Of a stretch of DNA of 12,154 nt, positions 6,892 through 12,154 are shown one piece after another (the stretch's first letter is position 1; each line of letters starts with the position of its first letter). The notes under the pieces were generated by a model. The model made no database searches. It was given only the letters and a program-made list of their open reading frames with translations, and was not told the origin of the DNA. The translations under genes and the position numbers were made by a program. The stretch is from JAJDIA01 sp031555145 (lineage in GTDB: Bacteria; Bacteroidota; Bacteroidia; Bacteroidales; Tannerellaceae), in contig JAVBUR010000013.1 in assembly GCA_031555145.1 (NCBI GenBank), positions 1 to 12,154 of the forward strand, in the 5' to 3' direction.

Positions 6892-6899
6892 TACCTTTG
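6892..6899 (+). promoter_or_regulatory. -7 box (TACCTTTG) for the CoA-transferase gene
   Basis: TACCTTTG followed by C is a perfect TAnnTTTG box 46 nt upstream of the start codon, giving a leader of about 40 nt. A TTA at 6868-6870 lies at the -33 distance in place of the usual TTG. The preceding TTTTCTTTTTTA may also help end the upstream transcript. Confidence 0.5.
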
Positions 6900-6945
6900 C
6901 GCCGGATTTAGATTACGATGTATCACAAACAAAATATCTACCATC

Positions 6946-8436
6946 ATGGCGTTAAAATTCATCACAGCTGAAGAAGCTGCCCTGCTTGTCAAGCATGACG
7001 ACAACGTGGGCTTCGGCGGTTTTACCCCGGCCGGATGCCCCAAAGTAGTACCCACTGCAATCGCTCAGCGAGCGGAAGCCGAACATGCCAAAGGCAATCC
7101 TTTCCAGATCGGTATGTTCACCGGTGCATCTACCGGTAATTCATTGGACGGCGCTCTGGCACGTGCCAATGCGATCAAGTTCCGTACCCCATATCAATCC
7201 AACAAAGACCTGCGTAACCTGCTCAACTCACGCGAGACGGCTTATTACGACCTTCATCTTTCCGAACTGGCACAAAGCCTGCGTTACGGATTCCTGGGCC
7301 AGGTGGATGTAGCCATCGTGGAAGCCTGCGATGTAACGGAAAACGGCGAGATCGTTCCGACCTGCGGTGTGGGTATCGCCCCGACCGTATGCCATATGGC
7401 CAAAGTGGTGATCGTGGAGCTCAACCGTTTCCACCCGAAAGAAATCCGTGGCATGCACGATATCTATGAGCCGCTGGATCCTCCCTACCGTCGTGAAATC
7501 CCTATCTATACACCGTCCGATCGTATCGGCACCCCGTATATCAAGGTAGATCCCGCCAAGATCGTGGTGGTGGAAACCAACGAAGCCAACGAAGGTAGTC
7601 CCTTCGCTCCGCTGGATGACGTAACGATGGCTATCGGCCGTAACGTAGCTAACTTCCTCGTAAGTGAGATCAAGGCCGGCCGCCTGCCGAAAGAATTCGT
7701 TCCTCTGCAGAGCGGTGTAGGCAACGTAGCCAACGCTGTACTCGGTTGCATGGGCGAAAACAAGGAAATCCCCGCATTCAATGTATATACGGAAGTAATC
7801 CAGGACGCTGTGATCAGCCTGATGAAACAGGGTCGCGTGAAGTTTGCCAGCGGTTGTTCACTGTCTGTCAGCAACGAAGTGATCGAAGAGATCTACAGCA
7901 ACCTCGACTTCTTTAAGGATAAGATCCTGCTTCGTCCGCAGGAGATTTCCAACAACCCCGAAGTAGCACGCCGTTTGGGTCTGGTTACGATCAACACAGC
8001 GTTAGAAGCTGATATCTTCGGCAACATCAACTCTACCCACGTATCCGGTACCAAGATGATGAACGGCATCGGTGGTTCGGGCGACTTCACCCGTTCGGGT
8101 ATGCTGTCTATCTTTACCACGCCGTCAACAGCTAAGGATGGCAAGATCAGCGCCTTCGTTCCGATGGTATCCCACATGGACCACAGCGAACACTCGGTAA
8201 AGATCATGATCTCTGAATACGGTGTAGCCGACTTGCGCGGTAAATCACCTATCCAGCGCGCCCACGCCATCATTGATAACTGCGTACACCCGGACTACCA
8301 GCCCCTGCTGCGCGAATACCTCGCCATGGGCGTCAAAGGCCACACCCCGCAGAATCTGCAAGCTTGCTTCGCCTTCCACCAGGAACTGGCCGAAAGCGGC
8401 GACATGCATAATGTGGATTGGAAGAAGTACAAATAA
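6946..8436 (+). CDS. Acetyl-CoA hydrolase/transferase family protein (probable succinyl-CoA:acetate/propionate CoA-transferase)
   Basis: Moves CoA between acyl groups; in Bacteroidales such enzymes exchange CoA among succinate, acetate and propionate in fermentation. The 496 residues fit the AarC/Cat1 class. Visible signatures: GFGGFTPAGCPKVVP (22-36) near the N terminus; FTGASTGNSLDGALA (58-72); the active-site segment NVYTEVIQDAV with the likely catalytic Glu283, which forms the glutamyl-CoA thioester; and NGIGGSGDFTRSG (373-385), the glycine-rich loop near CoA, followed by VSHMDHSEHSVKIMISEYGVADLRGKS. Codons strongly favour C/T-ending triplets, which suggests high expression. It has its own -7 box and a terminator 37 nt after the stop. 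Substrate specificity (acetate, propionate or butyrate) cannot be decided from sequence alone. Confidence 0.93.
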   Translation: MALKFITAEEAALLVKHDDNVGFGGFTPAGCPKVVPTAIAQRAEAEHAKGNPFQIGMFTGASTGNSLDGALARANAIKFRTPYQSNKDLRNLLNSRETAYYDLHLSELAQSLRYGFLGQVDVAIVEACDVTENGEIVPTCGVGIAPTVCHMAKVVIVELNRFHPKEIRGMHDIYEPLDPPYRREIPIYTPSDRIGTPYIKVDPAKIVVVETNEANEGSPFAPLDDVTMAIGRNVANFLVSEIKAGRLPKEFVPLQSGVGNVANAVLGCMGENKEIPAFNVYTEVIQDAVISLMKQGRVKFASGCSLSVSNEVIEEIYSNLDFFKDKILLRPQEISNNPEVARRLGLVTINTALEADIFGNINSTHVSGTKMMNGIGGSGDFTRSGMLSIFTTPSTAKDGKISAFVPMVSHMDHSEHSVKIMISEYGVADLRGKSPIQRAHAIIDNCVHPDYQPLLREYLAMGVKGHTPQNLQACFAFHQELAESGDMHNVDWKKYK

Positions 8437-8472
8437 GCAATGATGAATGATTAATTACTGATATACAACAAG

Positions 8473-8499
8473 AAAGGCGCTCCTCGGGGCGCCTTTTCT
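8473..8499 (+). terminator. Intrinsic terminator after the CoA-transferase gene
   Basis: AAAGGCGC (8473-8480) pairs with GCGCCTTT (8489-8496) around an 8-nt loop and runs into TTTTCTATT. Classic GC-rich stem plus T-tail, 37 nt after the stop codon. The A-rich 5' side (AAGAAA) gives only a weak T-tail on the minus strand. Confidence 0.85.
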
Positions 8500-8528
8500 A
8501 TTACAGCAAGGGTCCAAAACAGACAGCG

Positions 8529-8560
8529 AAATCTTCACATTGTACAGAATCTGAAGATTT
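8529..8560. repeat. 9-bp inverted repeat (AAATCTTCA / TGAAGATTT)
   Basis: AAATCTTCA at 8529-8537 is the exact reverse complement of TGAAGATTT at 8552-8560, with a 14-nt spacer. It sits between convergent genes, after the strong terminator and before the large palindromic element. It may be a secondary terminator or a protein-binding site; the T-tail is short. Confidence 0.45.
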
Positions 8561-8564
8561 TGGC

Positions 8565-8811
8565 ATGGCCGTTTGGGGTCATGCCCCGTCAGGGGTATCG
8601 TATTCGTAGCCAGGGGTGCAGGCGAAGCCAAACCCCTGGTTGGATGACAGGTATATGTTTTTGTGCCGCGTCAGCGGTACCGCCCTATCGACCACGGCGC
8701 CGCTGACGCGGCGCATGATATTTGGGGGGATTGCCTTAACCAGGGGTTTGGCTTCGCCTGCACCCCTGGCTACGAATCCGATGCCCGTGACCGGGCATAC
8801 CCCGAGGCCGT
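8565..8811. repeat. Large nested palindromic intergenic element
   Basis: The left arm 8581-8641 and right arm 8738-8798 are reverse complements at 57 of 61 positions. The inner 40 (8602-8641 with 8738-8777) are perfect and include CAGGGGTGCAGGCGAAGCC. Flanks to about 8565 and 8811 keep weaker similarity (GGCC...GGGGT). The 96-nt centre holds a second GC-rich hairpin, GCCGCGTCAGCGG (8665-8677) against CCGCTGACGCGGC (8700-8712). Together they can form a cruciform in DNA or a long hairpin in RNA. No convincing gene lies within 8500-8857. The organisation recalls REP/MITE-like dispersed palindromes, possibly mobilised by a transposase elsewhere in the genome; copy number cannot be seen here. Confidence 0.85.
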
Positions 8812-8825
8812 AGGCCTAAGGCCTC
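8804..8825. repeat. GGCC-rich short palindrome beside the large element
   Basis: GAGGCC (8804-8809) is the reverse complement of GGCCTC (8820-8825), and the interval contains the perfect palindrome TAGGCCTA (8811-8818). It adjoins the right arm of the large inverted repeat and lies about 33 nt from the cca stop. No T-run follows on either strand, so termination is not well supported. Confidence 0.5.
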
Positions 8826-8857
8826 TGTCGCACTTTCAAATATGTTTGAGTTTGAAA

Positions 8858-10312
8858 CTAATCATTACTCATTATTCCCATCTGCCGGGCACGTTCGAAC
8901 ATGAACTGGCGGGCGGCTTCGTACTCGTTGGGGATGATGCCGTCGAGGATGGCGTTCTTGATGGCTTCTTTCAACACGCCGACCGGTTGAGAAGGCGGAA
9001 GGTGGAAGGTGGCCATGATTTCTTCACCCGAGACCGGCGGTTGGAAGTTACGGATACGGTCTTTCTCTTCGATCTCTGCCATCTTCTCGCGCACCAGACG
9101 GAAGTTATGGAGAAAGCGGCGTACCTTATCGGGGTTCTTGCTGGTGATATCGGCTTCGCAGAGCTTCATCAGGTCGTCGATATCATCGCCGGCATCAAAC
9201 AACAGGCGGCGGATAGCCGAATCGGTCACCTCGTCGTCGGAGAGCGCAATGGGGCGCATATGCAGGGTGACCATCTTCTGCACATACTTCATCTTTTCGT
9301 TCATCGGTAGTTTCATCCGACGGAAGATACCGGGGATCATCCGTTCACCGATAAAGTTATGGTTGTGGAATGTCCATCCCAGCCGGTTATCCCACCGTTT
9401 GGTGGCCGGCTTGGCGATATCGTGCAGCAGGGCGCTCCAACGCAGCCAGAGGTTGTCGCTCTTCTGGCTCAGCTTGTCAAGCACCATCAGCGTATGGGCG
9501 AAGTTATCCTTATGCCCGATGCCTTCCTTCGTCTCTACCCCTTTCAGGGCGGCCAATTCGGGAAAGACAAGTGGCAGAAGCCCGGATTGATCCAACAGCC
9601 GGAAGCCAATGGAAGGACAGGGCGCCAGGATAATCTTATTCAGTTCGTCAATGACCCGTTCTTCAGAGACTACACGCGAGCCGGTTTCATTCACTTCGGC
9701 AAGCCGTTCTTTGTTGCGTTCGATGGCTTCGAAGGTTTCCGGTTCAATATCAAAACCCAGTTGGGTGGCAAAACGAATGGCCCGCATCATGCGCAGCGGA
9801 TCATCGCTAAAGGTGATGTCCGGGTCGAGCGGCGTACGGATGATCAGGTCTTCCATATCATCCAATCCGCCAAAGGGGTCGACCAACTCGCCATACCGTT
9901 CCTTATTCAGGCAGAGGGCCAGGGCGTTGATGGTAAAGTCGCGGCGGCACTGGTCGTCTTCCAGCGTGCCGTCTTCCACGATAGGTTTCCGGCTGCCGCG
10001 GTTGTAGGACTCCCGGCGGGCGCCGACAAATTCCACTTCCACGTCGCCCGTCTTCAACTGGGCCGTTCCGAAGTTCTTAAACACCGACACCTTACCGCGC
10101 TTCAGTTTGCCAGCCACCGCCTGCGCCAGGTCTATGCCGCTTCCCACCGCCACCACATCGATATCCTTCGATGCCCGGCGGAGGAACAAATCCCGTACAT
10201 ATCCCCCGATCACATACGCCTCTACGCCCAATGCATCAGCCGCCTCCCCGATCGTCGGGAACGGATGCCGTGCCAGGTGCTCATCTATTTCCTTTTGCGT
10301 CAAATAATACAT
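8858..10312 (-). CDS. cca: CCA-adding tRNA nucleotidyltransferase with HD domain
   Basis: A class II polymerase-beta-like nucleotidyltransferase that adds or repairs the 3' CCA of tRNA. With the ATG at 10312 it has 484 residues; a GTG codon just before is an alternative start. Motifs (numbered from this ATG): VIGGYVRDLFLRR (35-47), the metal-binding DID (Asp50, Asp52) in KDIDVVAVG, CRRDFTINALAL (122-133), GGLDDMEDLIIRTP, and DPLRMMRAIRFATQLGF for the neck region. A C-terminal HD phosphohydrolase-type domain has NFAHTLMVLD, LLHDIAKPATK (His297-Asp298) and FHNHNFIGERM. Family members with an HD domain may also have phosphatase activity. Whether this enzyme adds the full CCA or only part cannot be told, though no second paralogue is visible in the window. 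It converges on the CoA-transferase gene. Confidence 0.93.
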   Translation of the reverse strand: MYYLTQKEIDEHLARHPFPTIGEAADALGVEAYVIGGYVRDLFLRRASKDIDVVAVGSGIDLAQAVAGKLKRGKVSVFKNFGTAQLKTGDVEVEFVGARRESYNRGSRKPIVEDGTLEDDQCRRDFTINALALCLNKERYGELVDPFGGLDDMEDLIIRTPLDPDITFSDDPLRMMRAIRFATQLGFDIEPETFEAIERNKERLAEVNETGSRVVSEERVIDELNKIILAPCPSIGFRLLDQSGLLPLVFPELAALKGVETKEGIGHKDNFAHTLMVLDKLSQKSDNLWLRWSALLHDIAKPATKRWDNRLGWTFHNHNFIGERMIPGIFRRMKLPMNEKMKYVQKMVTLHMRPIALSDDEVTDSAIRRLLFDAGDDIDDLMKLCEADITSKNPDKVRRFLHNFRLVREKMAEIEEKDRIRNFQPPVSGEEIMATFHLPPSQPVGVLKEAIKNAILDGIIPNEYEAARQFMFERARQMGIMSND

Positions 10313-10317
10313 CACGG

Positions 10318-10325
10318 CAAAGATA
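10318..10325 (-). promoter_or_regulatory. cca promoter -7 box (TATCTTTG), leaderless arrangement
   Basis: TATCTTTG on the minus strand is a perfect TAnnTTTG box ending only 5 nt before the ATG at 10312 (2 nt before the GTG). Transcription from it would start at or within a base or two of the start codon, so the mRNA would have almost no leader. No clear -33 TTG is seen. Confidence 0.5.
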
Positions 10326-10378
10326 CGGAAAAACAGCTTCTTTTATTGAAAAAGTAATCGTAGGGAAAGAGAAAATCG

Positions 10379-10386
10379 TAACTTTG
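10379..10386 (+). promoter_or_regulatory. -7 box (TAACTTTG) for the antitoxin-like gene
   Basis: TAACTTTG matches TAnnTTTG 14 nt before the ATG at 10401, giving a leader of about 10 nt. No -33 element at a normal distance (nearest TTG is 30 nt upstream). Confidence 0.45.
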
Positions 10387-10400
10387 TAAAAAATACGGCT

Positions 10401-10700
10401 ATGGCAACAATACACATCGAAACCAAAAAGAAAATGGTAGAACTGCCGATTGACGCCCTACGCAATCTATCTGCCATAGCGACATCCAAAGGTATAAGTG
10501 TGAAAAAATATATGGAAAGTATTTTACTTGATAAAGCCCAAACGATGGAAAGAAATCAGAATCCAAGCCCAAGCAATGACCCTTATTTCGATGATCCGCA
10601 TAACATTGAACGGATAGTAGAGTCAAGCAAGCAAGTATCCGAAGGTAAAACCGTGGAATTAACTCCCGAACTACGAAAAAAACTATTTGGCAAACTATGA
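10401..10700 (+). CDS. Ribbon-helix-helix-like antitoxin candidate
   Basis: 99 residues, family not firmly recognised. The N-terminal half reads as beta strand (KKMVELP, 10-16), helix (IDALRNLSAIATSKG, 17-31) and helix (SVKKYMESILLDKAQ, 33-47), the order of an Arc/MetJ ribbon-helix-helix DNA-binding domain. The C-terminal half is hydrophilic and ends VSEGKTVELTPELRKKLFGKL, resembling the toxin-wrapping tail of RelB-type antitoxins. Its stop overlaps the next ATG by four bases (ATGA), the usual antitoxin-toxin junction, but the following reading frame is only 22 codons. It is more A/T-rich than neighbouring housekeeping genes, hinting at acquisition. Alternatives are a stand-alone regulator or an orphan antitoxin. 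Confidence 0.7.
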   Translation: MATIHIETKKKMVELPIDALRNLSAIATSKGISVKKYMESILLDKAQTMERNQNPSPSNDPYFDDPHNIERIVESSKQVSEGKTVELTPELRKKLFGKL

Positions 10701-10765
10701 AATACCGAATACTTTTATCTGAAACCCCTATCTTTGTCCCACAACACACTATTGAAACGAGATGA
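10697..10765 (+). pseudogene. 22-codon reading frame, possible toxin remnant
   Basis: Begins at the ATG overlapping the antitoxin stop and reads MKYRILLSETPIF onward to a TGA at 10763-10765. The first nine residues look like the first beta strand of RelE/ParE/YoeB toxins (often MKYxxxxSE). The rest does not, and a -7 box for the next gene (TATCTTTG, 10729-10736) lies inside it. This fits a toxin gene whose body was deleted, leaving the start fused to the next gene's promoter. Its TGA overlaps the lipoprotein ATG by four bases. The likeness rests on few residues, so a chance frame is possible. Confidence 0.4.
10729..10736 (+). promoter_or_regulatory. -7 box (TATCTTTG) for the lipoprotein gene
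   Basis: Perfect TAnnTTTG box 25 nt upstream of the ATG at 10762, giving a leader of about 20 nt. No -33 TTG is seen at the usual distance. Confidence 0.45.
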
Positions 10766-11589
10766 GAACAGTTATCATATACCTCCTGCCCGTCCTGCTG
10801 TTGGTGACAGCTTGTAATAAAGATACGGAAAAGGCGCGTGCCCGTTTGGTCGCTGCCACCGAGTTGTTCAATAACAACAACCTGGCGGCCGCCAAGATCG
10901 AAATAGACAGCCTCAGGGCAAACTTCCCCAAGGAGTTGGCCGTCCTTAAAGACGGACTCACATTGATGCGGGAAATCGAATGGAAAGAAGCCGAGCGTAA
11001 TATCGCTTATATCGACAGCGTTCTACCGATCCGTCAACTGGAAGCCGAAGGACTGGTGAAAGGCTTTGTATTCGAGAAAGACCCTGAATATGACGAGATC
11101 GGCAACTATATCTGGAAACCACAGGTGCTGGAGCGCAACATCGAACGCTCTTACATCCGCTGCGGCGTTAACGAAGAAGGCGAGATATACCTCGCCAGCG
11201 TCTACTACGGCAAAGCACCTTTGAAGCATACCGGCATCACCATTAGCACGGGCAACGACCTCTCCGCCTCCACCGCCTCCATCCCTTACGACGGTGGCGT
11301 GAACTACCGCTTCGAGAACCTCGGCATGACCTCCGAGATCGTCACCTACAAAGGCGATAACGCAGGCGACGCCATCCGCTTTATCTACGACCATGCCAAA
11401 GACCGCCTGAAGGTCACCTATACCGGCGGCAAATCCTATATCCTCTACATGGCCGACGCCGACAAGAAAGCCCTTGTCGCCACCTACAACCTCGCCGTCG
11501 TCCTGTCCGACATCCACCAAATGACCCTCACCAAAAGCAAGGCGCTGAAGAAGATGGACTATCTGCGGGGAAAGGCGATAGGCGAGTGA
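10762..11589 (+). CDS. Predicted lipoprotein of unknown function
   Basis: 275 residues with a type II signal peptide: hydrophobic VIIYLLPVLLLVTAC, with lipobox LVTAC and lipidated Cys18, so the mature protein is membrane-anchored outside the cytoplasm. Next comes an alanine-rich helical stretch (about 22-90: ARARLVAATELFNNNNLAAA, then DSLRANFPKE) that resembles a single TPR-like helical pair followed by a coiled coil. From about 100 on, the region is beta-rich with aromatic and glycine turns (GNYIWKPQVLERNIERSYIRCG, IPYDGGVNYRFENLGM, YTGGKSYILYM). The end is lysine-rich (LTKSKALKKMDYLRGK). I recall similar proteins only as Bacteroidetes hypotheticals. No clear surface-export signal (acidic run after Cys) is present. 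It has its own -7 box and converges with the ATPase gene. Confidence 0.85.
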   Translation: MRTVIIYLLPVLLLVTACNKDTEKARARLVAATELFNNNNLAAAKIEIDSLRANFPKELAVLKDGLTLMREIEWKEAERNIAYIDSVLPIRQLEAEGLVKGFVFEKDPEYDEIGNYIWKPQVLERNIERSYIRCGVNEEGEIYLASVYYGKAPLKHTGITISTGNDLSASTASIPYDGGVNYRFENLGMTSEIVTYKGDNAGDAIRFIYDHAKDRLKVTYTGGKSYILYMADADKKALVATYNLAVVLSDIHQMTLTKSKALKKMDYLRGKAIGE

Positions 11590-11622
11590 TATAGTCTTTA
11601 GCTTTCCGTAATTAAATATGTT

Positions 11623-12154
11623 CTACATATCATCCAAAGATAAGCACTTTGTTTCGATCTCGTACTTGAACAGAATCTTTTTGCGAATAGCTTCTACTTT
11701 CGCATCAAACAATTCAGGCTTAAAGTTCTTGCGTTGTCTCTTTACTTCGGCAATCAAAGCCCTTTTATCGTCCAAATAGATTCCGACAATGTCTATTTCG
11801 TTCTGATCTGTGCTTTTCTTTCCTTCCCACCACGAACCGATATTACGGAACTCATGGCTCTCCATCATCTTCTGACGGAAGTATATTTCCAGCGTCAAAC
11901 CGGAATAGGTAGGGAAATCATTCTTTATGATATCGCCTAATGCCGGTAAGTTTTGCGATTCAACAAGATCGTTATACTTGATGAAGTATCTAAACCAAAA
12001 ACGGAGGAACATGTCCGAGACTTCATAACGCACGGTTTGAGTGCCCTCTTTGGCGAAAACAGGGCGTTTCTTCTTGATTACCTCATAGTCCTCTTCTAAA
12101 CGCTTTAAATAGCCTGTAACGTTTATTCCGCCTAATGCTTCTTCCAGTTCGGGG
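11623..12154 (-). CDS. ATPase with C-terminal DUF234 (PD-(D/E)XK-like) domain, C-terminal part only
   Basis: The reading frame is open from the right edge (about 176 codons visible); the N-terminal ATP-binding part lies outside the window. The frame should not be started at the internal GTG at 12033: translation continues upstream through PELEEALGGINVTGYLKRLE and DYEVIKKKRPVFAKEG, a winged-helix end. Then follows YEVSDMFLRFWFRYFIKYND, the hallmark opening of DUF234. The segment NEIDIVGIYLDDKRALIAEVK matches the ID...EVK core of PD-(D/E)XK nucleases (D in EID, E and K in EVK). Such ATPase-DUF234 proteins are common accessory genes in Bacteroides and archaea; their role is not well defined. Whether the nuclease-like site is active is unknown. 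The A/T-richer composition suggests accessory DNA. Confidence 0.88.
   Translation of the reverse strand, partial: PELEEALGGINVTGYLKRLEEDYEVIKKKRPVFAKEGTQTVRYEVSDMFLRFWFRYFIKYNDLVESQNLPALGDIIKNDFPTYSGLTLEIYFRQKMMESHEFRNIGSWWEGKKSTDQNEIDIVGIYLDDKRALIAEVKRQRKNFKPELFDAKVEAIRKKILFKYEIETKCLSLDDM

Noticed and set aside
8663..9310. 215-codon plus-strand open frame running from the palindromic element into the cca 3' end
   Set aside because: Its start falls in the inverted repeat and the rest is antisense to cca; no family features and no promoter or ribosome-binding site of note.
9359..10357. 332-codon plus-strand open frame opposite cca
   Set aside because: Lies wholly antisense to a gene with clear motifs; no recognisable domains. 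Long antisense frames arise from the codon bias of the true gene.
10399..10749. 116-codon minus-strand frame opposite the antitoxin-like gene
   Set aside because: Cys/Phe-rich with no known domain; the plus-strand frame has a -7 box, a sensible start and a helix-helix pattern.

Overview
The window looks like a chromosomal segment from a gut-type Bacteroidales bacterium, most likely Parabacteroides or a close relative. This is inferred from gene content and style: a DUF3098 gene beside ftsX and uppP, TAnnTTTG-type -7 promoter boxes typical of Bacteroidetes, weak or absent Shine-Dalgarno sequences, and an AarC/Cat1-type CoA-transferase as used in succinate/propionate/acetate fermentation. Genus level is a guess.

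Left two thirds of the minus strand (6101 down to 1), read in transcription order: miaB, ftsX, a DUF3098 gene, uppP, truB, queA, folK, then the 5' end of metK, cut by the window edge. From ftsX to queA the genes are tightly packed, with 19, -4, -1 and 14 nt spacings, so they are probably one operon covering division (FtsX), the undecaprenyl carrier lipid (UppP) and tRNA modification (TruB, QueA). folK follows after 68 nt. metK has its own promoter-like -7 box followed by a strong match to a SAM-II riboswitch aptamer, so SAM synthesis is probably feedback-controlled by SAM. MiaB and QueA both consume SAM.

Positions 6102-6433 are a divergent intergenic region. Besides promoter-like boxes it holds a good plus-strand promoter followed about 80 nt later by an intrinsic terminator with no start codon between: a candidate small RNA. 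Plus strand from 6434: a small membrane-anchored conserved hypothetical protein, then a 496-residue acetyl/succinyl-CoA transferase with its own -7 box and a clear terminator.

Positions 8500-8857 contain no gene. They are filled by a large nested inverted repeat whose 61-nt arms match at 57 positions (40 bp perfect), enclosing a second GC-rich hairpin. It lies between the converging CoA-transferase and cca genes and looks like a dispersed palindromic intergenic element.

Right part: cca (tRNA nucleotidyltransferase, minus strand, apparently almost leaderless); a divergent small ribbon-helix-helix-like antitoxin gene whose expected toxin partner is reduced to a 22-codon reading frame; a lipoprotein of unknown function; and, entering from the right edge, the C-terminal part of an ATPase with a DUF234 (PD-(D/E)XK-like) domain. 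This end looks more accessory and is less GC-rich in the antitoxin and ATPase genes.
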